Assembly: GCF_900113185.1 (NCBI RefSeq)
Contig: NZ_FOZD01000003.1
Span: 213,258-277,257, forward strand
Length of the DNA stretch: 64,000 bases
DNA from: Agromyces sp. CF514
GTDB lineage: Bacteria; Actinomycetota; Actinomycetes; Actinomycetales; Microbacteriaceae
Direction: 5' to 3'
The notes below the pieces were generated by a model. It saw only the letters and a list, made by a program, of their open reading frames with translations, was not told the origin of the DNA and ran no database searches. Positions within the stretch are counted from its first letter, which is position 1. Each line of letters starts with the position of its first letter. The position numbers and the translations under genes are program-made. Of this stretch, positions 8,154 to 16,665 are shown in pieces.

Positions 8154-9007
8154 GGGGCGACGCCTTCGGCCTCGAGCGGGAGCCGGGAGGCCGGTCGCTC
8201 GGCGTCGGCTGCGGCAGCCGTCAGCTCGGTCTCGATCGCCGCCAGCTCGGCCGTGGCGGTCGAGACGCGACCGTAGATCTCCATGACCTGGGCCTTCGTG
8301 AGTCCGTCGGTCGGGGTGTCGAGCACGACCTCCCCGTGCCGGAGCCCCACGATGCGGTCGCCCCACGAGAGCGCGAGGTCGACCTGGTGGAGGCTGCAGA
8401 CGACCGTGAGCCCGGCATCCATCGCGATCTCGCGGATGAGGGCCATGACCTGCTCGCTCGACTCGGGGTCGAGCGAGGCGACGGGTTCGTCGGCGAGCAG
8501 GATCTCGGGCTCCTGCATGAGCGCGCGGGCGATCGCCACGCGCTGCTGCTGTCCGCCCGAGAGGGTGTCGGCGCGCTGGTAGGCGCGGTCGAGCAGGCCG
8601 ACCCGGTCGAGGTGGCCGAGCGCGGCGAGCTTGAGCGAGCGGGGGTAGCTCCACAGGCCGAGTCGCGGTCCGCGGAGCGTGGCGAGCACGCCGGTGAGCA
8701 CGTTCTCCAGCACGGTGAGCGAGGGCACGAGCTCGAACTGCTGGAACACGAATCCGACCTTTCCGCGCAGGGCGCGGAGGCGCCGCCCGGTGAGGGACGG
8801 CACCTCCTCGCCGAGCACGCGCACCGAACCCGACGTCGGGGTCTCGAGTCCGTCGAGGTGCCGGAGCAGGGTCGACTTGCCCGAGCCCGAGAGGCCGAGC
8901 AGCACCACGATCTCGCCGCGACCGACCTCGAGGTCGACGCCCCGCAGGGCGTGCGTGCGATCGAATCGCTTGTCGAGGTCGTGCACCTCGATGACGGGGG
9001 TGTGCAT
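8150..9007 (-). CDS. phnC: Phosphonate ABC transporter ATP-binding protein
   Basis: ATPase subunit, 285 residues. Walker A is GLSGSGKST, the signature is LSGGQQQR, Walker B is ILLADEP followed by a D-loop ASLD, and the switch histidine is in CSLHQVDLAL. It powers phosphonate import together with PhnD and the fused PhnE. It starts 66 bases after phnD and overlaps phnE by 4 bases. The C-terminal tail of about 40 residues is Ala-rich and variable. Confidence 0.93.
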   Translation of the reverse strand: MHTPVIEVHDLDKRFDRTHALRGVDLEVGRGEIVVLLGLSGSGKSTLLRHLDGLETPTSGSVRVLGEEVPSLTGRRLRALRGKVGFVFQQFELVPSLTVLENVLTGVLATLRGPRLGLWSYPRSLKLAALGHLDRVGLLDRAYQRADTLSGGQQQRVAIARALMQEPEILLADEPVASLDPESSEQVMALIREIAMDAGLTVVCSLHQVDLALSWGDRIVGLRHGEVVLDTPTDGLTKAQVMEIYGRVSTATAELAAIETELTAAAADAERPASRLPLEAEGVAP

Positions 9008-9073
9008 GGGCTTCTCGTTCCGGTCGGTTGGCGTGCGTGCGTGCGTTTCGGAGCTGGGGTCAGGGCCGGGCGA

Positions 9074-9997
9074 TCAGCCCTGGCACTGCTCGGCTTCGGT
9101 CTTCTCGCAGATGTCGCGGATGGTGTCGTAGTACGCGTCGTCGACGGGCTTCGTGGCGTAGAACACCGAGCGGAAGCCGTCGGAGTCGGCGCTGTCGATG
9201 CCGGCGGCGATGATGTCGTCGATGGTGACCTCGCCGAGGATGTCGGTGAGCTGCGACTTCAGGTCATCGGGCAGCGTGTTCGAGACGACGATGGGGGCGC
9301 CGGGCACCATGGTCTCGGCGATCACCTTCACCTGGTCGCTCTTCTCGACCTCGCTGTCCTCGGCGAAGCCGGCCTCGCACTCGACGCCCTCGCCGACCTT
9401 GGTGACGCTGACGTCGTGCTTGCCCGCGAACACCGGCGTGATGTCGGTCTCGGGGTCGATGCCGGCCTGGAGCAGGTTGTAGGTCGGGAACAGGTAGCCC
9501 GAGGTCGACGACGGGTCGACGAAGCAGACCTTCTTGCCCTCGAAGTCCTCGAGGCTCGCGATGTCGCTGCCGGTCGGCACGATGGCCTGCGAGTAGTAGC
9601 CGGGCTCCTGGCCCTCTGCGGTGACGATCGAGGAGATCGGGGTGATCTCGGCGCCGTTGTTCGTGGCGGTGACGTACGTGAAGCCCGAGAACGAGGCGAC
9701 GTCGATCTTGCCGGCGACGGCGGCTTCGATGAGCGCCGCGTAGTCGGTGGACTCGTGGTACTCGACCGTCTTGCCGGTCTCCTTCGCGATGTAGTCCATG
9801 AGGGGCTGGTAGTTCGTCTCGGTGTCGACCGAGTCGGGCACGACGCCGAAGACGAGCGTGTCGGAGTCGACGGCGAACGCGGCCGCGTCGGCGGCGGGCT
9901 CGTCGGCGGTCGCGGGCGCCGAGCAGGCCGCGAGGCCGAGGGCGAGGGCGGCGGCGCCGAGCAGGGCGAATGCACTGGTCTTGGTGCGGGAGATCAT
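9074..9997 (-). CDS. phnD: Phosphonate-binding lipoprotein
   Basis: Extracytoplasmic substrate-binding protein, 307 residues, first gene of the operon. A lipoprotein signal peptide ends in the lipobox LAAC with C25 as the lipid anchor. The mature part has PhnD features: TLVFGVVPDS near the start, the FSGFTYVTATNN strand, the FVDPSSTSGYLFP ligand-loop region and a conserved-looking SVTKVGEG segment. Substrate could be phosphonate, phosphite or a related anion; the linked catabolic genes favour organophosphonate. Confidence 0.93.
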   Translation of the reverse strand: MISRTKTSAFALLGAAALALGLAACSAPATADEPAADAAAFAVDSDTLVFGVVPDSVDTETNYQPLMDYIAKETGKTVEYHESTDYAALIEAAVAGKIDVASFSGFTYVTATNNGAEITPISSIVTAEGQEPGYYSQAIVPTGSDIASLEDFEGKKVCFVDPSSTSGYLFPTYNLLQAGIDPETDITPVFAGKHDVSVTKVGEGVECEAGFAEDSEVEKSDQVKVIAETMVPGAPIVVSNTLPDDLKSQLTDILGEVTIDDIIAAGIDSADSDGFRSVFYATKPVDDAYYDTIRDICEKTEAEQCQG

Positions 9998-10030
9998 GAC
10001 GGCCTTTCAGGCAGGGGTCGTGGATCGGAC

Positions 10031-10073
10031 GACAGGTACGTTGCCAGATCCGGCGCAACGTGTATACCGATCT
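10031..10073 (-). promoter_or_regulatory. phnD promoter region with a perfect inverted repeat
   Basis: On the minus strand TATACA (10066-10061) can serve as a -10 element. Immediately downstream is a perfect 7-bp inverted repeat, ACGTTGC (10038-10044) and GCAACGT (10055-10061), separated by 10 bases and lying about where transcription would start. This is a good candidate operator for the divergent GntR regulator. The GGTATA at its edge also recalls the GGTATA-containing operator reported for mycobacterial PhnF, as far as I remember it. Confidence 0.45.
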
Positions 10074-10178
10074 TGCTTGCCATTCACGAGGTGTTCACTC
10101 AACTCGTCCCAGGTGGACGCAGGATGTCGCGTGCCGGTCGAGTTCGAGCCGCCCTTCCCTTGCGTCGGGCGCGGCAAG

Positions 10179-10190
10179 TAGTATTCCTAC
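10179..10190 (+). promoter_or_regulatory. Leaderless -10 element of the GntR gene
   Basis: TAGTAT, then six bases, then the GTG start at 10191. The small inverted repeat GTAG-TATTC-CTAC overlaps it and could be an autoregulatory site. Confidence 0.5.
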
Positions 10191-10940
10191 GTGACTTCGA
10201 TGGTGTACAAGCTGATCGCCGACGACCTGCGCGAGCGCATCGCGAGCGGGCAACTCGCCCCGGGCGACGACGTGCCGACCGAGGCCGAGCTCGCCGAGCT
10301 GTGGCGCACCTCGCGCGGCCCGATCCGCAACGCGCTCGCGGCACTGCGGCACGAGGGCCTCATCGAGACCACGCGCGGGCGCCCGGCCAAGGTCGTCGAG
10401 CGCAAGGCCCACCAGGCCGTCGACGTGTCGATCCCGTTCACTCGCTGGGCGCGCGACCTCGGCGCGGCACCCGGCGCGATCACGCAGGAGGTCTCGCTGC
10501 GACGCGCCGACCCCGAGCACGCCGAGGCCCTCGACGTCGACCCCGGCACCCTCGTCGTGCACGTGCTGCGCCTGCGCCTGCTCGACGGCAGGCCGACCAT
10601 GCTCGAGCGGCTCACGTACATCGAACCGGTGGGCCGGGTGCTCTTCGGCATCGACCTCGACGCCGTGTCGATCACCGAGGTGCTCGCCGAGCACGGCCTG
10701 GGCTCGTCCGACGTCGACCACGAGATCGACGCGATCGCGGCCGACGAGCTCGACGCGAGCCTGCTCGGGCTCGCCGTGGGCGCGCCCGTGCTGCGCCTGC
10801 GCCGCGTCTCGCGCGACGATGACGGGCGCGTGTTCGAGGCGTCCGACGACCGGTACCGCAGCGATCTCGTGCGGTTCACGGTGGCCGCCTCCGGGCGCGC
10901 GCCGCGTGGGGAGCACTATCTGCGGCCCATCGGGGGCTGA
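10191..10940 (+). CDS. GntR family regulator with UTRA domain (PhnF/HutC type)
   Basis: Transcription factor of 249 residues. The N-terminal winged helix covers about residues 1-70 (LADDLRERIASGQLAPGDDVPTE style segment with TSRGPIRNALAALRHEGL). A UTRA ligand-binding domain follows, ending in a DDRYRSDLVRF segment typical of the family. It is divergent from phnD across 193 bp and most likely controls the phn operon in response to a phosphonate or a breakdown product. Regulation is inferred from position and from the inverted repeat in the shared promoter. Confidence 0.85.
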   Translation: MTSMVYKLIADDLRERIASGQLAPGDDVPTEAELAELWRTSRGPIRNALAALRHEGLIETTRGRPAKVVERKAHQAVDVSIPFTRWARDLGAAPGAITQEVSLRRADPEHAEALDVDPGTLVVHVLRLRLLDGRPTMLERLTYIEPVGRVLFGIDLDAVSITEVLAEHGLGSSDVDHEIDAIAADELDASLLGLAVGAPVLRLRRVSRDDDGRVFEASDDRYRSDLVRFTVAASGRAPRGEHYLRPIGG

Positions 10941-10956
10941 TTCCGGCCGGCGAGCC

Positions 10957-11862
10957 TCAGATCGCGAGCAGCGCGATGCCGCCCACGACGACCGCCGAGG
11001 CGGCGAGCCGCCAGCCTGCCCGGCTCTCGCGCAGCACGAGCGCGCCGAACAGGCTCACGAGCACGACGCTGACCTCGCGCATCGGGGCGACGAGGGCGAC
11101 CGGCGCCATCGTGATCGCGACGAGCACCAGGATGTACGACAGCGGCGAGAGTGCGCCGAAGAGCAGGATGCGGGGCCAGTGCCGGCGTGCGACGGCGACG
11201 AGCTCGCTGCGTCGCCGACCGAGCATCGCGGCGTACATCGGGATCTCGACGAGCGTGCATCCGACCATGTAGGCCACGGGCGGGACCGCCCACTCGCGCA
11301 CTGCATGCGCGTCCCACACCGTGTACGCCGCGATCGCGACCCCCGTCACGAGCCCCCACGCGATCGCCGGGTCGAGGCGCGCGCATCGCCCGCGCCTCGC
11401 CTGCTCGGGTGCGTCGGGCGACGGCGTCGGGGCTCCGCGACCGCGGTCGAGGCCTCCGATCGCGACGATGCCCGCGAGGATCACCGCGACGCCGGCGATC
11501 GCCGCAGGCGACGGGCGCTCGCCGAGCAGCGCGACCGCGACGACCACGGTCAGCGCAGGGCCCGTGCCGCGCGCGGTCGCGTACACGGTCGAGAGCCGCC
11601 CGCTCGCGTAGCCCCGCTGCAGCACGAGCATGTACGCGCAGTGCAGGAGGGCCGAGATCCCGACGCCCACCGCGACGTCGAGCGGGTCGGCCTCGCCCAG
11701 TCCGCCCGTGAGCGGCACCACCGGCAGCCAGAGCACGGTTGCGGCGAGGGCGCCCCACCAGAGGAACGGCACACCGATGCGGCTCACACCGTGGGCGAGG
11801 ATGTTCCAGGCCGCGTGGCAGACGGCGGCGGAGAGGACGAGAGCGAGCGCGATCGGCGACAC
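10957..11862 (-). CDS. EamA/DMT family transporter
   Basis: Integral membrane protein of 301 residues with about ten hydrophobic helices in two internally related halves, as in EamA (drug/metabolite transporter) proteins; a segment such as REVSVVLVSLFGALVLRES marks the second half. It probably moves a small metabolite across the membrane. It is convergent with the GntR gene, so a link with phosphonate metabolism is possible but not shown. GTG start at 11862. The 280 bases upstream, to 12142, hold its promoter but no other feature I can support. Confidence 0.82.
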   Translation of the reverse strand: MSPIALALVLSAAVCHAAWNILAHGVSRIGVPFLWWGALAATVLWLPVVPLTGGLGEADPLDVAVGVGISALLHCAYMLVLQRGYASGRLSTVYATARGTGPALTVVVAVALLGERPSPAAIAGVAVILAGIVAIGGLDRGRGAPTPSPDAPEQARRGRCARLDPAIAWGLVTGVAIAAYTVWDAHAVREWAVPPVAYMVGCTLVEIPMYAAMLGRRRSELVAVARRHWPRILLFGALSPLSYILVLVAITMAPVALVAPMREVSVVLVSLFGALVLRESRAGWRLAASAVVVGGIALLAI

Positions 11863-12142
11863 GGGGGACCCTTCGAGTCCGTCGCGCGGCGCGACGGACG
11901 GGTCCTCCGGGCTTTTGTCCTGTCAGATGACGCCCGTCGATCGCGGCGGACGTGGCGCCGCTCGGACCAGTCGGACACCTCTGCGGTGGCCCGGAACCCT
12001 AGGCGCTGTCGCGGATCACGCTAGCAGCGCGGCTCGGGGCGACGCCGCCGATGGGGGTCGCCGTGCCGGAGTTCACCGGGAGTTCGTCCGGCGCCACGCC
12101 GGCTGGGCCGACCACGGTGAACGGACGACGTGCGCGCCAGGG

Positions 12143-12499
12143 TCAGGAGTTCGTGCCGTCGGAGGTGCCGGATTCGCCCTGCGTGCCCTGGTCGCCCGGC
12201 TGACCGCCCTGCCAGGGGCCGCCGCCGTCGGGCAGCTCGGGGCGCTCGCCGTCGCCGGGGAACTGCCCGGGCCCGCCCTGGAAGTCGCCGCCCGACAGCA
12301 CGCCGAGCAGGCCGTCCAGCAGCGAACTCGCCGATCCGGCGGCGAACCCGCCCGTGAACGAGAGCAGCAGCAACAGCACCCCGCCCGTGACGAGCACCCA
12401 GAGCCTGCGGTACCACGGGGTCTTCACGACCGTCGATGGGCCGGTGGATGTCGAGGCCGCCGCTCCGTCGGCGAGCGGCGTGGGGTACGTGGCGGTCAT
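12143..12499 (-). CDS. Small membrane-anchored protein with Gly/Pro/Gln-rich tail
   Basis: A 118-residue protein with a cytoplasmic N terminus of about 30 residues, one strong transmembrane helix (LWVLVTGGVLLLLLSF, about residues 33-48) and an extracytoplasmic tail rich in Gly, Gln, Asp and Pro. A clear GGAGGAG lies upstream of the ATG at 12499. No family recognised. The layout suggests an envelope protein with a disordered extracellular tail. Confidence 0.65.
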   Translation of the reverse strand: MTATYPTPLADGAAASTSTGPSTVVKTPWYRRLWVLVTGGVLLLLLSFTGGFAAGSASSLLDGLLGVLSGGDFQGGPGQFPGDGERPELPDGGGPWQGGQPGDQGTQGESGTSDGTNS

Positions 12500-12623
12500 G
12501 GGCTCCTCCGGAGGCGGGAGCGGGGCGGAATCCCCGCGTTGGCCTCCAGTGGACCCCGAGACGCTATGGGAGCACCCTCATCCGCCGATGAATCGGCCCA
12601 GAACGGGGCGTGAGAACGCGAAC

Positions 12624-12647
12624 GGGCGGCCGTTTCCGGCCGCCCGT
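12624..12647. terminator. Strong hairpin after purQ
   Basis: A perfect 10-bp stem (CGGGCGGCCG with CGGCCGCCCG) with a TTTC loop lies 22 bases past the purQ stop codon. A T-containing stretch follows on the purQ strand, consistent with an intrinsic terminator. Confidence 0.75.
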
Positions 12648-12668
12648 CCGTCTGTTCGCCGCGACGCG

Positions 12669-13367
12669 TTACGCCTCGACGAGCGCCTGCTTGACGACGC
12701 TCGTGAAGAACGCGAGGCCGTCGACGCCCGAACGCATCGCAGCGGCGGTGTCGGGGCCGAAGCCGGGTTCGACCGCGTGCTCGGGGTGCGGCATGAGGCC
12801 GACCACGTTGCCGCGCGCGTTCGTGATGCCGGCGATGTCGCGCATCGAGCCGTTGGGGTTCACGTCGACGTAGCGGAACACCACGCGGCCCTCGCCCTCG
12901 AGCCGATCGAGCGTGTCGGCATCGGCGATGAAGCCGCCCTCGCCGTTCTTCAGGGGGATGGTGATCTGCTGGCCGGCGTCGAAGCCGCTCGTCCAGTCGG
13001 TCGAGGTGTTCTCGACCGTGAGCACCTGGTCGCGGCAGATGAAGGAGCCGTGGTCGTTGCGGATCAGGCCGCCCTCGAGCAGGTGCGCCTCGGTCAGCAT
13101 CTGGAAGCCGTTGCAGATGCCGAGCACGGGCATGCCGGCGTTCGCGGCGTCGACGACCTCGGTCATGATCGGCGAGAGCGAGGCGATCGCGCCGCAGCGC
13201 AGGTAGTCGCCGTAGCTGAACCCGCCAGGCAGGATCAGCGCGTCGACCCCCTCGAGGTCGTGCGAGCCGTGCCAGAGGGCGACGGGCTCGCCGCCCGCGA
13301 GGCGCACCGCGCGCTGGGCGTCGCGGTCGTCGAGCGAGCCGGGGAAGGTGATGACGCCGATGCGCAT
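12669..13367 (-). CDS. purQ: Phosphoribosylformylglycinamidine synthase, glutaminase subunit
   Basis: Glutaminase component (232 residues) of the three-part FGAM synthase PurLQS, which makes FGAM from FGAR in step four of IMP synthesis. It has the class I amidotransferase triad: the nucleophile Cys in GICNGFQ and the His-Glu pair in MPHPEH, plus the N-terminal [11 protein letters not shown] and [12 protein letters not shown] motifs. It follows purS after a 4-base gap. purL is not next to it and lies outside this window. Confidence 0.95.
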   Translation of the reverse strand: MRIGVITFPGSLDDRDAQRAVRLAGGEPVALWHGSHDLEGVDALILPGGFSYGDYLRCGAIASLSPIMTEVVDAANAGMPVLGICNGFQMLTEAHLLEGGLIRNDHGSFICRDQVLTVENTSTDWTSGFDAGQQITIPLKNGEGGFIADADTLDRLEGEGRVVFRYVDVNPNGSMRDIAGITNARGNVVGLMPHPEHAVEPGFGPDTAAAMRSGVDGLAFFTSVVKQALVEA

Positions 13368-13371
13368 GGCG

Positions 13372-13647
13372 TCAGGCCTCGACGGCGGCGTCGGCGGCCT
13401 CGTCGCCGAAGTCGATGTTCACGACGTCTTCGATGACTGAGTTGGAGAGGATCTCCTCGGCGATCTGCTGCACGCTCGCGCGCAGCGCGTCGTCGACGGG
13501 CCCGTCGACGGTGAGTTCGAAGCGCTTGCCGATGCGCACGGAGGCGAATCCGGCGTGGCCGGTGCGGGCGAGGGCGCCGGCGACGGCCTTCCCCTGGGGA
13601 TCGAGCAGTTCGGCCTTGGGCATCACGTCGACGACGATGGTGGGCAC
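13372..13647 (-). CDS. purS: Phosphoribosylformylglycinamidine synthase subunit PurS
   Basis: A 91-residue PurS, the small structural subunit that bridges PurL and PurQ so ammonia can be passed between them. The segment [14 protein letters not shown] with a later VRIGKRFEL is typical. GTG start at 13647 with GGAGAA eleven bases upstream. A TAGAAT -10 candidate on the minus strand at 13692-13687 would give a 5' leader of about 40 bases. Confidence 0.93.
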   Translation of the reverse strand: MPTIVVDVMPKAELLDPQGKAVAGALARTGHAGFASVRIGKRFELTVDGPVDDALRASVQQIAEEILSNSVIEDVVNIDFGDEAADAAVEA

Positions 13648-13754
13648 CGCGGTTCTCCGTCCGGTGTCGAGGGGTGGTTTGCCACGATTCTACCCGGGCC
13701 GACGGATGTCGCGCGCCGCCGCCGGGCGGGCACCGGCCGCGTTTGCCGCATCCG

Positions 13755-13784
13755 TATTCCGAGTGTATTATTCCGGTCGGAATA
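13755..13784 (+). promoter_or_regulatory. Palindromic operator in front of padR and the MFS exporter
   Basis: A perfect 16-bp palindrome, TATTCCGGTCGGAATA (13769-13784), with a further copy of its left half, TATTCCG, at 13755-13761. It lies 27-56 bases upstream of the PadR start codon in an AT-richer island. PadR proteins usually bind palindromes in their own promoters, so this is the likely autoregulatory and inducer-responsive site. Confidence 0.6.
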
Positions 13785-13810
13785 GTTTGCGCCCGGCGAG
13801 AGGAGAACGG

Positions 13811-14398
13811 ATGCCGCAGCTCACCCCGCTCGCCGTCTCGGCGCTCGCGCTGCTCGTCGAGGCCCCGATGCATCCGTACGAGATGTACCAGCTCATGCTC
13901 CAGCGGCGTGAGGACCGGGTCGTCAAGGTGAACGCCGGATCGCTCTACCGCGCGGTCGAGCGGCTCGAACGCGACGGCCTGATCGCCGAGAGCACCACCG
14001 AGCGCGAGGGCAACCGCCCCGAGCGCACGGTGTACGCGATCACCGAAGCCGGGCGCCGGGCCTTCCTCGACACGGTCGAGGAGATGCTCGGCCACCACGT
14101 CAACGAGTTCCCCGAGTTCCCCCTCGCCATCGGCGAGGCCCACAACCTGCCGGCCGACCGCGTCGTCGAACTGCTCCGTGCGCGGGAGGAGCAGGTCGCC
14201 ACGGCGATCTCCCTGCTCGACGACGGGCTCGCGCGCATCGCCGCCAAGCAGCTGCCGAAGCGCTACGTGCTGAACGTGCACTATTCGCGGGCGATGCTCG
14301 AGACCGAGCTCGGCTGGCTCACCCAGACCATCGACGAACTGACCACGGGATCACTCGACTGGTCGTCGCCGCACGGTGCGCATCGCACCATCCACTGA
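13811..14398 (+). CDS. PadR family transcriptional regulator
   Basis: A 195-residue PadR regulator. The N-terminal winged helix shows MHPYEMYQLM, GSLYRAVERLERDGLI and the wing segment RTVYAITEAGRRAF; the C-terminal half is a helical dimerisation domain. ATG at 13811 with GAGGAGA upstream. It lies 44 bases before a DHA2-type exporter on the same strand, the standard arrangement for a local repressor of drug efflux. Confidence 0.9.
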   Translation: MPQLTPLAVSALALLVEAPMHPYEMYQLMLQRREDRVVKVNAGSLYRAVERLERDGLIAESTTEREGNRPERTVYAITEAGRRAFLDTVEEMLGHHVNEFPEFPLAIGEAHNLPADRVVELLRAREEQVATAISLLDDGLARIAAKQLPKRYVLNVHYSRAMLETELGWLTQTIDELTTGSLDWSSPHGAHRTIH

Positions 14399-14442
14399 CC
14401 TGCCCGCCCATCGGTGCGGCACCCCTTCCGGAGGAACCTCAC

Positions 14443-15969
14443 ATGCAACGCGAACTCCGCCCCTGGCCGGCCCTCTGGGCCCTGGTCATCGGCTTCTTCA
14501 TGATCCTGGTCGACTCGACCATCGTGTCGGTCGCGAACCCCGCCATCATGCGCGGGCTCGACGCCGACCTCACCGCCGTGCTCTGGGTCACGAGCGCCTA
14601 CCTGCTCGCCTACGCCGTGCCGCTGCTCATCACCGGCCGCCTCGGCGACCGGTTCGGACCGAAGAACATCTACCTGATCGGCCTCGTGATCTTCACGCTG
14701 GCCTCCCTCTGGTGCGGGTTCTCGGGCGACATCGAGACGCTCATCCTCGCGCGCGTCGTGCAGGGCCTCGGCGCCGCGCTGATGACGCCGCAGACGATGG
14801 CCGTGATCACGCGCATCTTCCCGCCGAACCAGCGCGGCGCGGCCATGGGCCTCTGGGGTGCCGTGGCCGGCATCGCGACCCTCGTCGGCCCGATCCTCGG
14901 CGGCGTGCTGGTCGACAGCCTCGGCTGGGAGTGGATCTTCATCGTCAATGTGCCCGTCGGCGTCATCGCGTTCGTGCTCGCCCTGCGGCTCGTGCCGAAG
15001 CTCGAGACGCACCAGCACTCGTTCGACTGGCTCGGCGTCGTGCTCTCGGCCGTCGGCATGTTCCTCGTCATCTTCGGCATCCAGGAGGGCGAGACGTACG
15101 ACTGGGGCACCATCACCGGGCCCATCACGGTCTGGGGCCTCATCATCACTGGCCTCGTGGTGCTCGCCGCGTTCGTCGTCTGGCAGCGGTACAACCGCAA
15201 GGAGCCGCTGCTGCCGCTCTCGCTCTTCCGCGACCGCAACTTCTCGCTCGCGAACGGCGGCATCACGCTCGTCGGCCTCGCGATCGTCGCGATGCCCCTG
15301 CCGCTGACGTTCTACTTCCAGGTCGCCCGCGGCCTCGAGCCGACGCAGTCGGCGCTCATGCTCGCGCCCATGGCCGTCGTCGCCGGCGTCATGGCGCCGA
15401 TCATCGGCCGGCTCACCGACCGGGTCGACCCGAAGTGGATCGCGGCCGTCGGCTTCGCGATCACGGCCGCCTCGCTCGCGGCCATGTCGCTGCTCATCAC
15501 CCCCGACGTCGAGCTGTGGGTGCTGCTCATCCCCGCGGCGGGCCTCGGCCTCGGCACCTCGGGCATCTGGGCGCCGCTCGCCTCCACGGCGACCCGCAAC
15601 CTCCCCCCGGCGCAGGCCGGCGCGGGTTCGGGCGTCTACAACATGACCCGTCAGGTCGGTTCGGTGTTCGGCGCCGCGGCGATCACCGCACTGCTGAACG
15701 CGCGGCTCGAGGCGAACCTGCCCGGGTTCTCGGAGTCCGGCGCCCAGTCGAGCCAGGCCGGGCAGGCACTGCCGCCCCAGATCGCCGCGGGCTTCACCGA
15801 CGCGATGAGCCAGGCGCTCTGGCTTCCGGTCGTCGCCTTCGCGCTCGGCGCGGTGCTCGTGCTGTTCTTCGCCAAGCCCAAGCAGACCGTGGCCTGGGGC
15901 GAACAGCAGGCATCGCAGCCGGATGCCGCGGGCTCGCCCGCGACCGGATCGCTGAGCGCGGTCGACTAG
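14443..15969 (+). CDS. DHA2-type MFS multidrug exporter
   Basis: Major facilitator superfamily exporter of 508 residues, with about 14 hydrophobic helices as in EmrB/QacA. Visible motifs: DSTIVSVANPAI in helix 1, the motif A segment GRLGDRFGPKNIY, and the motif C region GPILGGVL. It likely exports hydrophobic or cationic drugs by proton antiport. It is co-transcribed with padR, starts with CCGGAGG upstream, and is followed by a strong hairpin. Confidence 0.9.
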   Translation: MQRELRPWPALWALVIGFFMILVDSTIVSVANPAIMRGLDADLTAVLWVTSAYLLAYAVPLLITGRLGDRFGPKNIYLIGLVIFTLASLWCGFSGDIETLILARVVQGLGAALMTPQTMAVITRIFPPNQRGAAMGLWGAVAGIATLVGPILGGVLVDSLGWEWIFIVNVPVGVIAFVLALRLVPKLETHQHSFDWLGVVLSAVGMFLVIFGIQEGETYDWGTITGPITVWGLIITGLVVLAAFVVWQRYNRKEPLLPLSLFRDRNFSLANGGITLVGLAIVAMPLPLTFYFQVARGLEPTQSALMLAPMAVVAGVMAPIIGRLTDRVDPKWIAAVGFAITAASLAAMSLLITPDVELWVLLIPAAGLGLGTSGIWAPLASTATRNLPPAQAGAGSGVYNMTRQVGSVFGAAAITALLNARLEANLPGFSESGAQSSQAGQALPPQIAAGFTDAMSQALWLPVVAFALGAVLVLFFAKPKQTVAWGEQQASQPDAAGSPATGSLSAVD

Positions 15970-15998
15970 CAGGGCGTCCCGCGCGCCGGAAGCGACGA

Positions 15999-16038
15999 AG
16001 GAGCGTCTCGAGATCCTCGCGGATCCCGGGACGCTCCT
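15999..16038 (+). terminator. Long hairpin after the MFS exporter gene
   Basis: An 18-bp stem with one G-T pair and one mismatch (AGGAGCGTC... with ...GACGCTCCT) closes a TCGC loop, 30 bases after the exporter stop codon. Part of its stem (GCGTCTCGAGA) resembles the dispersed palindromic element seen elsewhere in the window. Confidence 0.7.
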
Positions 16039-16080
16039 CGCCGTTTCGGCGTGTTCCCCTTCGCCTGTCCTTGCGGCGCG

Positions 16081-16518
16081 TCAGCGCCGGCCGATGCCCC
16101 GGATGATGAGGGCGAGCGCGAGCACGGCGGCCGCTCCCACGGCGATCACGAGCGCCGGGTTCTCGCGGTACTTCGCCCGCACGTAGCCGGATCCCTCATC
16201 GACGAGGCTGCGTCCGGTCTCGTACGCCTGCTGCGCCTGGGCCTGTGCGGCGTCGAGGGCGTCGGCGCCGGACTCCTTGACCTGCGATGCGGCCGACTTC
16301 AGGTCGCCGAGCGTCTCCTCGACGGTCTCCTTCGCCGCCCCGAGGGCGGAATCGGCCGCGCCGCGCGCGTGCTTCGCGGCGTCCTCGACGTTCGATGCGG
16401 CTGCCGACGCGGCGCCCTCCACCTGATCGGCCGCGTGCTTCGCGGCATCCGTCGCCCGCTCGGCGGCATCCCGTACGGACTCGGTCGCATCTGCGTCCGT
16501 TCGATTCGGATCCGACAT
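16081..16518 (-). CDS. Helical Ala-rich protein with C-terminal TM helix (ElaB/DUF883-like layout)
   Basis: A 145-residue protein. The middle 90 residues are a charged, Ala-rich, amphipathic-helix series (repeated A-E-x-A-x-D-A-A patterns, like LEA or apolipoprotein helices). The C terminus has a YRENPALVIAVG-type segment and one transmembrane helix ending in basic residues. This is the layout of DUF883/ElaB-type membrane-anchored stress proteins, but I cannot confirm the family. ATG at 16518 with GGAGGGC upstream. Confidence 0.7.
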   Translation of the reverse strand: MSDPNRTDADATESVRDAAERATDAAKHAADQVEGAASAAASNVEDAAKHARGAADSALGAAKETVEETLGDLKSAASQVKESGADALDAAQAQAQQAYETGRSLVDEGSGYVRAKYRENPALVIAVGAAAVLALALIIRGIGRR

Positions 16519-16665
16519 GCACTGCCCTCCAGCCGTTCGAGGACGGAGTGCCACGACGACCCACCCGTCCGTGGATGCCCGCAATGCTAGGTCGACCGAG
16601 GCCGGATCGCCCGATCGTGCTCAGGGGGTTGTCAGCGGCATGCCCGGGTGGTATCGAGCGCGGTG

